From NCBI GenBank assembly GCA_021234155.1, contig JAJEKV010000050.1, forward strand, positions 7,217,199 to 7,281,198: a DNA stretch of 64,000 bases. Direction: 5' to 3'. Positions within the stretch are counted from its first letter, which is position 1. Each line of letters starts with the position of its first letter. The position numbers and the translations under genes are program-made. Positions 1 to 9,116 of this stretch are shown here, piece after piece. The DNA is from Isoetes taiwanensis. Taxonomy: Eukaryota; Streptophyta; Lycopodiopsida; Isoetales; Isoetaceae. The notes below the pieces were generated by a model, which was given only the letters and a program-made list of their open reading frames with translations, had not been told where the DNA came from and did no database searches.

Positions 1-140
1 CTCGTCTGTGATATTTCCTCTTCTGGGGTCATGGGTCCAAATTCCTCGAACAGATTCCTTGCCGGAGGTGGCCTGGGCGGACTCTGTTCTTCCCTGAGGT
101 CTTGGCGTTGTCGTTCCCCTGAGCCTAGGCCTCTAACTAC
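1..140 (-). CDS. Partial reading frame at the left edge, possibly the start of gag
   Basis: On the minus strand this stretch is open to the window edge and encodes a Gln/Arg/Pro-rich segment with the phrase PPRPPPARNLFEEFGP followed by an acidic run (TPEEEIS). Such proline-rich, then acidic composition is common at the N terminus of plant retroelement Gag proteins, but I see no diagnostic domain and no clear in-frame ATG. It may be spliced or frameshifted relative to the frames at 409-1854. Confidence 0.25.
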
Positions 141-408
141 ATGCACAAGTAATTCATGGCTATGTGGTTAGTTTTACTTGTTCTCTTGCATTATAAGTGG
201 TTTATTGGCATAGTTGTGGGACAAAACACATCAACAAAACATTTAAAGTGCAAAAGAAATTATATTCATATATTATATAATATTTTAGTACAAAAAATCT
301 CCGGGATCAAGAGTGTAACTAATCTTGAAATCGCCGGTAAGATGGGTTGTCCTCTAGGAACTTCTTAACTTGGGTCGTTCCTACCGAATGACCCAAGTTC
401 CCGGAAGC
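141..408. other. Non-coding interior of Lt1 with a short inverted repeat
   Basis: AT-rich stretch of Lt1 interior. It contains a perfect 10-bp inverted repeat, AACTTGGGTC at 367-376 and GACCCAAGTT at 390-399, with a 13-nt loop, immediately after the stop codon of the minus-strand frame 409-780. I see no gene. Confidence 0.5.
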
Positions 409-1139
409 TTATCGGACGAGCAGCCTGCAAGGCTCTCTCGCCAAGTCTTCCACTCTGCGGTCGGATGTGAGGGGCGCGCCACCGCTAATCTCGCCGACAC
501 ATCGATGAGGTATGGCGAAGTCGAAGAGGTCAAGTGCCATTGCTCTCTTGACTAGGACAAAGGCAGAGTCGACATTTGCCGCTATTCGAGCATGCCCCGT
601 CGAAGCCCCGAGTGCAATCAGCATGAACACTCCTTCCTCACCCCTGGGGCTGAATTTGCGGTGTACCACCGCTATTCTCCGCCTAGCGGCGATGGCGGTG
701 TAGTACCTCGGCGACACAATGCGTTGTGCGTCGCGGATGATTCCCCACTTGTTTGGCCTCCCGCTATGCCGCCTCGCATATTAAAAGGAAACCTCTATCT
801 CGGTGAGCTCCGGTAGTCTTCGATTGGGAGTCGACTACTTTGAAATCGGTCGCATTGCTCCTCTTCTTGCCGGAGGTGGTGTCGAGGGACTTCGGCATCG
901 GGATCTTGGTGGTCTTGCCTCACGATCCCCATCCGTTCTGAATGGCGAGGAACTCTTCTTCGGATGGCGTGTCTCCGGCCTCCATAGCCCGCCTTATCTT
1001 TTTGCCTTAGGGATGTCGGATGTAAGTCCCCTCGAGTAGGTGTCGGCTTCCCTCGACTTGAAGCGGGAAGTCTGAGACTCCCCGGACGATGAAGTCGTCC
1101 ATGTCGGTCTACCGCGCTTGGTGGAAGCGATTCATCCAA
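409..1139 (-). pseudogene. Lt1 reading frame 3: basic tail plus possible histone-H4-like region (very tentative)
   Basis: Two overlapping minus-strand frames: 795-1139 (basic, Pro/Lys-rich in one frame) and 409-about 790, open without a stop. The second contains, in order, IIRDAQRIVSP, AARRR, EEGVF, HAR, FVLVKR and LFDF. In histone H4 the corresponding landmarks are LRDNIQGITKP, LARRGG, RGVL, HAR, VVYALKR and LYGF, in the same order and with similar spacing except about six residues missing before HAR. I regard this as a weak, collinear resemblance only. What is solid is that the frame is open and lies 3' of the other leader frames of Lt1. A frameshift near 790 separates it from the basic part. 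Confidence 0.25.
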
Positions 1140-1854
1140 TCGGAGCTCCCTCTCCCTGCATTCGGGGAGGTTCTGGATGTCGCTGAGGAGTAGATACTCC
1201 TCTCCGTTGATGATGATAGGGGCTAGGCTTGTGATGCCTAGCCCAAGTGGGGGAGCAACTCGATGATGGTCCGGCTCTCGCTTTCGGGTTGACCAGCTCC
1301 TGTTCTGCTTGTTGCCGTTCCTCTTCTGAGTCTGGCTCGGTGTACTCTTCGTCGTCCGACTCCTCTTCTTCTTCCCTTCCTTCTTGCTCTTGCTGGTACT
1401 GCAAAAGCATCTGCTCTTCTTCTCGGGCTGCTATGGGGTCCACCTCCATGGGAGGAATAGAGGTTGCCCCCAAAGGGTTTTCGGCACGGTGGGATAGGAA
1501 AATAGCTAAGGCGGCGGTGTAGGAAAAATACTTGGTCCTGTTAGCTGTCAGGACCATGTAGTCTGGTAGCCTCTGCGCCTTGTTAGTTAGGTACTTGGCG
1601 ATGTTGGGGACATCACCCAAAGCTGCTTGAAGGGATGGGCGGGGAACAAAATAGCCTATGCAAGGGGGAACCTGGACAAGGGAGGATCCTACCCTAGCTT
1701 GGAACTCTGCTAAGACTTGTCTATATGCTGGGGTTGCATTCAGCGTGGCTTGGATATCTATTTCCCTCCCAAAGACTCGGAAGATGTCATTGACATCCGC
1801 CTCGGCAGCATGGGCACTGGCGCTGTACCATCGCCTGAAGTCAGCAGTGGCCAT
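1132..1854 (-). CDS. Lt1 reading frame 2: conserved retroelement protein with acidic C-terminal half
   Basis: A 240-residue frame starting at ATG 1854 (MATADFRRWY). The first 130 residues are globular and of unknown family, with QVPPCIGYFVP, then PNIAKYL and AIFLSHRAE. Residues about 140-190 are strongly acidic (EEEESDDEEY). A shorter frame at 61809-62081 in Lt3 keeps the same landmarks at the same spacing (QVTPC, a Pro six residues later, NI, SHLAR), so this is a conserved element protein rather than chance. It could be a capsid-like Gag, given its position after the leader, but I see no zinc knuckle. The + strand serine-rich frame in the same place is its shadow. Confidence 0.5.
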   Translation of the reverse strand: MATADFRRWYSASAHAAEADVNDIFRVFGREIDIQATLNATPAYRQVLAEFQARVGSSLVQVPPCIGYFVPRPSLQAALGDVPNIAKYLTNKAQRLPDYMVLTANRTKYFSYTAALAIFLSHRAENPLGATSIPPMEVDPIAAREEEQMLLQYQQEQEGREEEEESDDEEYTEPDSEEERQQAEQELVNPKARAGPSSSCSPTWARHHKPSPYHHQRRGVSTPQRHPEPPRMQGEGAPIG

Positions 1855-2169
1855 TGATCTAGCGAAGAAGAGAGTATCAAACGGATGCAGAAGCGCCTCA
1901 GGGAGCTGGAAGATCGCCTAAGCAGTCGAGAGCAAACTTGTAAGGTGCTAAATGAGAAGTGGAGGACCTATTTATAGAAAAGGGGAAAACCCTAATTTTT
2001 TTTGGATGACCTAGAATTTACTGAGATTGCGTGATTCTGATCTATGAAAGGGGCAATTGAGAGTTTGAAGACTACTTTTAGGTTTAAAGCATGCTAAGAT
2101 GGACTAATGAACCTATTGCAACAATTTGGAGATCATTTGGATATGGCATGGTGAAGAAAATAGTGCGAG
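1855..2169. other. Lt1 spacer between reading frame 2 and the hairpin pair
   Basis: The minus-strand frame of 1132-1854 remains open back to about 1922 without an ATG. From there to 2169 I see no gene. Parts resemble 62100-62480 of Lt3. Confidence 0.4.
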
Positions 2170-2434
2170 GTCTCACACGTTGCGCCCAGACCGATAATGA
2201 GAAGTTCATTTTCTGTCCTGGCGCGACGTGTGAGACATGGGTTCTAAATGGGCTAAACTTAATCAATTTGGGTAATCTAAGGCTGTAATTCTACTAAACT
2301 CGCCGAGTAGGCAGAATTGACCCCTTATTTGGTCGATTTGGAGCTGTTTTGGGCATTTTTGGGCATGGTCTCACACGTTGCGCCCAGCCAGAAAATGAGA
2401 TTCTCATTTTCTGTCCTGGCGCGACGTGTGAGAC
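2170..2434. repeat. Hairpin pair HP1/HP2 downstream of the H3-like gene
   Basis: Two 67-nt palindromes, 2170-2236 and 2368-2434. In HP2 the left arm is GTCTCACACGTTGCGCCCAG and the right arm ends CGCGACGTGTGAGAC. The outer 17 positions pair with a single T-G wobble. Inside lies a second perfect palindrome, AGAAAATGAGA and TCTCATTTTCT around one T. HP1 is the same except for a looser inner part. The spacer between them is also repeated at 62551-62699. On the element's own strand they lie about 150 nt after the stop codon of the H3-like gene. Confidence 0.9.
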
Positions 2435-2579
2435 ATCATCTCAATTTTGCTCAAAAAAGTCCAATTTGATTAGAACAAAAGCTAGGATTCAATATCTTAA
2501 CCTAGTTAAGCAAGATTGAACACATTATTTACACAAAAATTCTTTATATTAACAAAAATTTTCATTATTTACAAGAAGT

Positions 2580-3329
2580 TCAAGGGCGTTCTCCCTTGAT
2601 GTGTCTGGCCAAAAACATATCCTGTCTCATAAGCGTGACCCTCTTCGCGTGAACTGTGCAGGCCGTCGAATCCTCAAAATGCTGCACTATTTTCGCCTCT
2701 GCTGCCTCTTGTAGGCACAGCAGCATTTCATCGGTCACCCGCATGTCCGTGTTGTACTCCTGCATGACTTCTCAGACCAAGCGTTGAAACGGTGCCCGGG
2801 GAATCAAGAGTCCGTAACCCATTTGGAAGTGCAATTTCTTTGAGGGCTCTACTCCCTTATGCTTGCTCTTGCTCCGCTTCTTTCCTGGTGCTCTGGGAGG
2901 CTTGGGCCTGGGTGGCGGCGGCTTCAGGGTCTGGCTTTTTGTCGGGCGTCCGCCTTCAATTGTTCTCACCCTGTGCTCCTGGTAGTAAGCGTTGTACGCC
3001 TCCCACTTCGCCATATAGGCGTTGTGCTCCTTAATCTTCTTCTGATAGACCTTGACCGGGTCTATCACGTACGCCTCCCGTTGGGGTCGCGGGGCTTTAA
3101 CTCTATCCCACGTCGGAAAAGGTGGGGCCTTCGGCGCCTGCCCGGGCTGTTCTTCCTGCTCAGGTGTTGCCTGCTCCGGTACTTCCTTCTCCACGACCAG
3201 GGGTTTTGAAGAGCTTGCCCCCCCAGTGTTGGGGACGTAATCTTCGTCCGAGTCATCGGTAGAAGCGGGATCACCGCTCGCTGATGGCTCGTTGATGGCG
3301 GGACCGTCGCTTCGCTTACCAACCTTCAC
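2580..3329 (-). pseudogene. Histone H3/CENH3-like protein encoded inside LTR retrotransposon Lt1
   Basis: A 250-codon frame with one internal TGA (2772-2774). Codons 1-160 form a Pro/Lys/Glu-rich tail unrelated to the H3 tail. From about codon 165 the sequence follows the histone H3 fold to its end: LLIPRAPFQRLV, then the TGA where H3 has Arg (CGA to TGA, a CpG transition), [30 protein letters not shown] and a C-terminal IKGERP where H3 ends IRGERA. There are no gaps relative to H3 over the last 60 residues. LLIP.A.F and TLMR.D..LAR resemble CENH3 more than H3, but the loop-1 length is that of canonical H3. A related, more decayed copy is at 62909-63040 in Lt3. The frame may extend upstream to ATG 3839 through frameshifts. 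Known histones package DNA as H3-H4 tetramers; a role here (chromatin targeting, packaging, anti-silencing) is inference. Confidence 0.85.
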
Positions 3330-3839
3330 AACTTTTCTCTTGCCCGCCTTAATGGCTTTGGCCTTCCTCTTCTTGACCCGGCCCGTGTGGTTGGGTAAAA
3401 GTCTTCCGGCTCTTCATCCTCTTCTCTCGGCCCGGCTCCTTGGCTTCATACTTGCTGATGAAGGCCGCGAGTCTGCTTCTTCGGCCGAGGGCTAAGCCAT
3501 TTGCACCGTTGCTCCTCTCTCTCTTCCTCCTCCTCCGTGAGGCGGGCCCAAGCCTCGAGTTGCTCCTCGGCGATCAGGCTGCCCTAATTGCTCCCAGTTC
3601 CTCCTGTTCCTCCTCTCCTCTTGGCCATCTCTTGAGAATCGATGCATAATGTCCGGCCGCTCCTCTTCTATGACCTCCGTCTGGTCGCTCCGATCCGATT
3701 CTGCCTTCTCGTTGGAAGAAGATTCGCCTTGCCGGAAAAGGCGTTCTTGGAGTATCCTCTCGAATCGTATGGATCACCGGCGCCGGAGGATCCACGCCGG
3801 CGGGGGCTTCTGGCTGGTCTACGCTTTGTCGCGGGCCAT
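3330..3839 (-). pseudogene. Frameshifted upstream part of the H3-like gene
   Basis: Minus-strand coding-like sequence from a possible ATG at 3839 (MARDKA) to the ATG at 3329. It is rich in Glu, Arg and Pro and can be read only by changing frame several times; the clearest open piece is 3574-3795. Composition matches the tail of the H3-like protein, so it is probably the original N terminus. No known domain. Confidence 0.4.
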
Positions 3840-4025
3840 ATTTGACGTTCTACAATCCGAAAATGCGCCGTAAGATCGCCTTTGGCAAATGAGAGAGCGA
3901 TTTTCTAAGGAGGGGACGCGGAAATGGGGGGGTCTAGATCTATTTATAGAGGTCGATTTTAGGTCAAATTCCAAACTACCTTTTTGGGTTACCTAAAACA
4001 TCTAGAACACCTAAATTTAAGCATG
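3840..4025. other. Lt1 leader between hairpin pair and H3-like gene
   Basis: Leader sequence on the element's strand directly upstream of ATG 3839. It contains no gene and no clear promoter motif. Confidence 0.4.
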
Positions 4026-4294
4026 GTCTCCTGCGCTTAGCCCGCACCGATAATGAAAAGTTCATTTTCTGTCCTGGCGCGACGTGTGAGACATGGTGGG
4101 TCCCGCTATTAAATTTTATACTTTTTAAGCGTATAATATGCCAATTTTACTATTTCTTAGCTCAAAATTAGAATTATCAAGTTATTTTTCCGTAATTTAT
4201 GACTTTTTGGTGTGTCTCAAGCTGAATGTCTCACACGTTGCGCCCAGCCCGAAAATGAGATTCTCATTATCTGTCCTGGCGCGACGTGTGAGAC
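4026..4294. repeat. Hairpin pair HP3/HP4 upstream of the H3-like gene
   Basis: Two more 67-nt palindromes of the HP family, 4026-4092 and 4228-4294. HP4 has intact arms (GTCTCACACGTTGCGCCCAG and its partner). HP3 has a damaged left arm but a perfect right arm. Together with HP1/HP2 they bracket the H3-like gene. The distance from HP4 to the PBS (195 nt) is close to that in Lt3 (184 nt). Confidence 0.9.
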
Positions 4295-4488
4295 CACCCT
4301 ACTTTTTGAAGGTTGGCTCGCCAATTTTAGTCTTTTTTATGTTTTCATTCATTTTAACTGTTACTAGCTTAGCATAAGCTACAAGGGTGAGAAAAAATTT
4401 TCCCCATTTTTCGAGGTTTAAGGATCCTATCAAGTTAGTACTACTGGGAGCATGGCCAGTGCTTTTGCTCTTGGTCTCCAAGAACATT

Positions 4489-4499
4489 GCTCGATACCA
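4489..4499 (-). promoter_or_regulatory. Primer-binding site of Lt1 (one base deleted)
   Basis: The + strand reads GCTCGATACCA; on the element strand this is TGGTATCGAGC. The standard initiator-Met tRNA site used by Lt2 and the Copia element here is TGGTATCAGAGC. Lt3 has the same one-base-shorter version at 63820-63830. A small hairpin (CTTGG-TCT-CCAAG) lies next to it at 4470-4482. Confidence 0.75.
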
Positions 4500-4500
4500 T

Positions 4501-6157
4501 CAGGACGCGTCCCCTATTCGTATACGGTGCACTCACCGTATACAAACAGGAGTTCATCCCCCATACCAGCTCCATGCCGATACAGGGCCCTCCACATGAC
4601 ACGGCAACCGTGACGGGTTCCAGTGGGAAGAGTGAAGGGGTCATTTTTCCCCGTCGCCCTCAGGGCCTACCTAGCTGCGGAAGCGTAAACATACATGTCA
4701 GTATATAACATAAGCACATATCCACCTCGAAGGGTGGCCCATCACATCTGCATAGACAAGGTGAGCACAATACATATGGGGAGTCCTACCCAAGGCTCAG
4801 ACTCAAGGGGATGACTGACGGCTTTGGGTCTCCAGAGTTTATTGCAGACAGAATTCATGGCAATGGATTTGGCTGGCATATGAACATGGCATAGGGTTGT
4901 CCACTCCATCCGCCCCTCCTGTGCACACTTTGCAGAGTAGGCTGAAAAGTGTCGGGACCTGACTGTAGCCCGCCGGATGCATAGCCAAAGGGGCTATTCT
5001 TGGGTCTCATCCTCCCAGTTCCGATGGGGCAGGAAGGGATCGCTCCCTCCAGAGATCTGCATGCCGACTCAAGGTGACTAGAGGGCCACTGCCCGTATTC
5101 GACTGAACCCACTGGAAAGTGTACACCACTTCACGGGTGTTGAGTCCATGCCCTACCCACACTCAGTGGTAAGCCATTAGACCTAGTCACTATGATCCCT
5201 GGTAGGCCTTACACACCGGAGGGATCGCTCAAGAGTCGAACATGAACCTCCTTTTTTAGCCGGTCGGCCCCTTCACCCACAACTAGGTGTGGTTCTTGTG
5301 CACAGTCAATCTATAGTGTGCTAGAGAGGCTAATCTAGGAGAATCTACTACCAAGCTTTAGGTCTCTACCCCCTCCCAATACAAGGAGTTCATAGAGATA
5401 CATCATCCATATATATCACGTAAGAACTAAAGAACAAGATCTAATCTATATCATAGAGTTAGGTTCTTTAGTTAGAGTCCGCATCTAGAGATCTAGAGGG
5501 TTGCTATGGGCAATTTAATAGGCTAAACCCACCGATTTAATGACTAGAAGATGGTTTAGGCTATTAAATTGACTTAAATACCCCGATCCTTGAGTTCCTC
5601 CTCGACTGAGCTCAACCATCCCGCTAAACCGCCGAATCAAGGGAAGCTAATGGGGCAATTCGCCGCATGAGTGCTGGAGGGCGGTTTTGACCCCGGGCAG
5701 TCAAACAGAGCTCTAAAACCCTAGAAACGAAAAATGGGCAAGTTAGGGTTTCCCTTCTTAAATAGACAAGGGGTTGGCTAGGGTTTCCAATTATCCCCTT
5801 TAGGCATGTGGGATAATTGGGAATGGGCCCACTTGCCTTTAATGGCTAGGTGGCAAGATGTGCCCACATGGGAGTGTGTGCCCATATTAATGTGTACATT
5901 GGTAAATGTGCACATTAATTGCACACTTGGGTATGGCCCACTTGGCATAAAGTGTCCAACATGGAATTGTGTGCCCACATTAATGTGTACATTGGTAAAT
6001 GTGCACATTAATACTAATGCACATTCTTAGCAAGTTGCCCCCTAGGGGCTACCCACTTGGCTACACGTCGGCGTACACGTCAGTCGGAGTGGCGTGTACG
6101 CGTGACGAGGCAGTACAGTATACGTCCTGGGACCGTATACTGTCCTGGAACGTCACA
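4501..6157 (-). repeat. 5' LTR of Lt1
   Basis: 1657-bp LTR on the minus strand. Its outer end is GGAACGTCACA at 6157. The inner end carries a perfect 10-bp hairpin, GTATACGGTG (4520-4529) and CACCGTATAC (4534-4543). The outer end carries two more: CAGTATACG (6116-6124) with CGTATACTG (6134-6142), and GCGTACACG (6071-6079) with CGTGTACGC (6093-6101). A TATA-like CTATTTAAG on the minus strand (5756-5764) sits between two telo-box motifs (5743-5751 and 5778-5786). An 80-bp repeat occurs twice at about 5868-6010. Open frames in this stretch are repeat artefacts. Confidence 0.85.
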
Positions 6158-7034
6158 AGTGTTGCTGAAGGTTCTCTTTAGTTCGTGCTATCAGCACCAC
6201 ATCATCTGCATACAGGAGGATTTTTAGCACATATTGTCCCAGTTGAGCCCCATTTCCAGCAGCCACATTGAGCCATTCTTCTAGCTTGTCTATGAAGATT
6301 CCAAAGAGAGTCGGGGATAACGGACATCCCTGCTTCACTCCTACATTGCACTCAATTTTTTCGGGCCCATCTAACGGAAAAGAAAGCTGAATTAAGACCT
6401 TCTCGTAGAGCCTTGCTACTGCCTGTGTCAGATTAGAAGGTACCTTCATATCCTGCATTCTCTCTCCCAACTTTCCTCTTGACACTCGGTCGAATGCCTT
6501 TGTGAAGTCTACAAAACAACAGTAGAGAGCACGTCCATGCCCCTTGGATCCTTCTGCCAACACTCTAAGAGTTAACAGATGGTCTATAGTTGAGTGATCC
6601 TTCCGGAAACCAGCCTGCCCTATGGCCCTTATCCCAGCATCTTCCGCCCATGAGCTCAATTTCTTCTCTATAATTGCTCCAAACAGTTTGGCCATGATGC
6701 TGCTTATCATGATTATACGGTAATTGGTCACTAAATCTCGATCTCTAGTTTTGAAAATGGCGACTATCCTGTTCAAGCACCATGCATCAGGAAACCATGC
6801 ATCAGGAAACCCGTTTCTTACTACCTTGTTATAGAGGTCTGCCAGTTTAGTATGCACGGCATGGCCACTCCATTTTAATAGCTCTATCACCATTCCCTCG
6901 CAGTCACGAGCTTTCCCATTATCCATCTTATACAAAGATCTACGTACATTCTCTACTGTGATGAAGTCTGTTACTGCTGTATCATTCAACTCCATGCTAT
7001 CAGCATTTGGCATTGTATAGAGATTCATTTGCAT
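6158..7034 (-). pseudogene. LINE ORF2, reverse transcriptase domain (truncated)
   Basis: Encodes the fingers and palm of a LINE reverse transcriptase: QAGFRKDHSTIDHLLTL, FVDFTKAFDRV (motif A Asp), GVKQGCPLSPTLFGIF and the catalytic LLYADDVVLIA. It ends right after the YADD region at the LTR junction, so thumb and C-terminal domains are absent. A 15-bp tandem duplication near 6785-6815 repeats the residues PDAWF. The link to the endonuclease (7035-7452) is recognisable in translation but carries stops and frameshifts, so the copy is dead. Confidence 0.85.
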
Positions 7035-7452
7035 AACTCGAAGTCTTGCCGAAAGTGAAATTCCCTTGAGGCATTGCGGGTGTTTGCATGTATCTCCGCA
7101 ATCTCTTTGGTGCGTGATGAAGCTCTCGTCACGTCGCCTTATCTTGCCATTTGATACTCCATTCTCTCTGCTTTTTGTTTTGTTATCTTCTTAAACCTTC
7201 GCCAGGTTTCTTCCGCTTATCAAATGTGAGGTAGAAATGTTTTCTAGCTTCTGCACATTCGGCATCCCACCAAGCCTGGTGATGGTGTCTTTTGTTCTGA
7301 TTACCACGTGTCTTCCCAAATATCTGCGTTGCTACTCTCATAATGGTGTCCATAAAAACATTGCTACAAGATACTAGATCCTCTGGCCATGGCAGCTGCT
7401 GAAATTCGTTCTCTATCAGACCTGCGTACTCTTTGGCTTTATCAGTGTTTAG

Positions 7453-8289
7453 CTATAACATGCCTTCTTGTTTAATATTCCTTTGTGATGGAGCTGAGCA
7501 CTGAATCTTAAATCTGAGTATGGCATGATCTGAGTCTGGCTCGTCTTGGACACAAAAATCAGAGATTAAACATGCATGTAGAGGTCCTCCAATGAGATAG
7601 TCTACTACACTGGAACCCTGTGGTCTGTGGCATGTGAAGCCTCCTGATTTTGAATCAGTTCCATTGTATATCACCATGTCCATTGATTCACATAACTCTA
7701 ACAGATATTGCCCCCTACTATCGCTCATCTCGTCTTCTGAGATTCTTTTCCAGCCAGTTTCCTCATGTGGTATCTCCTGGAGCCATAAATCACATACTCC
7801 ATGTGACAGAATGCTTGCCTGTCTTCCTCCTACTCTAGCATTGAAATCTCCACATATAAACACTGACCCTTTCTGTTTGAAATATGTAATATCTGCAGCA
7901 AGGTGTATAAATGGATCATCTTCAGACAGATCATCGTCATGTGCATACAAACTGCTCGTTGGAGGAGCAAAATATACCGCAGCCAGAAAGATCGGATTTG
8001 GCCCTTTTATTTCAAGCCAGAGATACTGGTTATGTGGGCAAGCCTTGATTGCTCTTACTTTTTGCAGCCAGCAGTTTCGGATAAAGCATGCAATCCCCCC
8101 AAAGCCGCTGCCTTTTCTGTGTCCTTTCTCATTCCAAACTGTCTGAATTATCCCAAAACCTGGAAAAGTTCCCAACCGAGCTGTCTCATATTCCCATGTT
8201 TCTGTACATATTAACATGTCAATATTTTGCAGAAGTTGTGTCACTGTTTCCCTCTTTCTTGCTGTTAGCCCATTCACATTCCAAACCAT
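7453..8289 (-). pseudogene. LINE ORF2, AP-type endonuclease domain
   Basis: A 278-residue open stretch of the exonuclease-endonuclease-phosphatase family, which nicks target DNA in L1 retrotransposition. Visible motifs are WNVNGL at the N terminus, ICTETW (metal-binding Glu), ICGDFNARVG (catalytic Asp/Asn) and SDHAILRF (catalytic Asp-His) at the C terminus. All key residues appear present, but the frame ends at 7453 without joining the RT. Confidence 0.85.
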
Positions 8290-8307
8290 ACACCTGAGGG
8301 CAAATCC

Positions 8308-9069
8308 CTATATTTCTACTGCTTTTCCTCCCTCTTTGATCCATACTTTTCCACCATAGATATAGGCATGTTTGCCTTCTTGCTTTAATTTCTTCACATT
8401 TGTTAGCTGATCTCGGAAAATTTGCTGCTGCTGTTGCGTAAGATCATCGTTTAACCAGAGTTTGTATCCCTTCAAGACACCTTTGTTGTGCATTACTCGG
8501 TCCCGTGCAGGTATGTCTCTGAATCTAATAATGATTGGTCTAGGTTTATTCTCTGTTTTTCTTCCTACACGAAAGCAATCCACCACACCTGGCTCATGAA
8601 GTTTCATTGTATCAGAGAAAAATTCAGATACTGCTTTTTTCACATCCCCTTGTCCCTCGTCTTCGCTTAGCCCAGATAGCTTGATATTCAGTCTTTTCTG
8701 TGCACGGAGTTGTTCTTCTGCCAATAAAGAAGAAACCCGTTCTTCTACCTGGTCAGCTAATTTATCCATAACTTCTCCTTCTTCTTCCTTCTTGAATTCG
8801 TATTCATGTGTCACCTGCTGTGTTAGATCATTTACAGAGCCTCCCACATTTTTAAGGTCAAGTTTCAGTGACGTTACTTCTTCTTTCAGAGAAATGATCT
8901 CTGATTTTAGTGCAGCAACTTCCGATTGCAGAATAGCTATGATTTCTTGATTCTGTTTTTTGTCTTCTTCATAGATGGCCCATCTCTGGTCGTCGATAAT
9001 CCACCTCTGATTAAGCATACGAATTATCTCTTCGGCTACTTTGGTGGCCATAGCCACGTCACGGCTCAA
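8308..9069 (-). CDS. LINE ORF1, L1 ORF1p-like RNA-binding protein
   Basis: 253 residues, intact. Residues about 30-85 form a coiled coil with leucine heptads (ILQSEVAALKSEIISLKEEV). Residues about 105-200 are the RNA-binding RRM of L1 ORF1p (transposase_22 type): KRLNIKLSGLSE, ECFRVGRK-like segment, RPIIIRFRDI. The C-terminal part (KLWLNDDLT, KEGKHAYI) fits the CTD. The protein forms trimers that coat LINE RNA in known members. Start chosen at ATG 9069; a second ATG lies six codons on. This is the L1 type of ORF1, not the zinc-knuckle DUF4283 type. Confidence 0.8.
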   Translation of the reverse strand: MSRDVAMATKVAEEIIRMLNQRWIIDDQRWAIYEEDKKQNQEIIAILQSEVAALKSEIISLKEEVTSLKLDLKNVGGSVNDLTQQVTHEYEFKKEEEGEVMDKLADQVEERVSSLLAEEQLRAQKRLNIKLSGLSEDEGQGDVKKAVSEFFSDTMKLHEPGVVDCFRVGRKTENKPRPIIIRFRDIPARDRVMHNKGVLKGYKLWLNDDLTQQQQQIFRDQLTNVKKLKQEGKHAYIYGGKVWIKEGGKAVEI

Positions 9070-9116
9070 CTAGCGCCCAACTAGCACCCAAATTGTAAGT
9101 AAATTAGATCTAGAGG

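Larger units (their letters stand above)
1..6157 (-). mobile_element. Lt1: LTR retrotransposon, 5' part, runs off the left edge
   Basis: Read on the minus strand the element starts with its 5' LTR (6157 down to 4501), followed by a primer-binding site (4489-4499), a leader, and several reading frames. Its 3' end lies outside the window. The LTR begins TGTGACGTTCC and ends near GGGACGCGTCC, the same termini as Lt2, Lt3 and the solo LTRs here. No protease, reverse transcriptase or integrase is visible in the 4.5 kb of interior present, so pol, if any, lies to the left. The interior instead holds an H3-like gene (2580-3329), a second conserved frame (1132-1854), a third (409-1139), and four 67-nt palindromes. 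Insertion interrupted a LINE at 6158. Confidence 0.8.

Noticed and set aside
1247-1522. Serine-rich + strand frame
   Set aside because: Antisense shadow of the acidic region of the 1132-1854 minus frame, which is conserved in Lt3.
2792-3240. Several + strand frames of 60-116 residues
   Set aside because: Shadows of the H3-like gene on the minus strand, whose histone-fold match fixes the coding strand.
5778-6030. Repeat-encoded peptides in the Lt1 LTR
   Set aside because: Same explanation: LTR tandem repeats read through on both strands.
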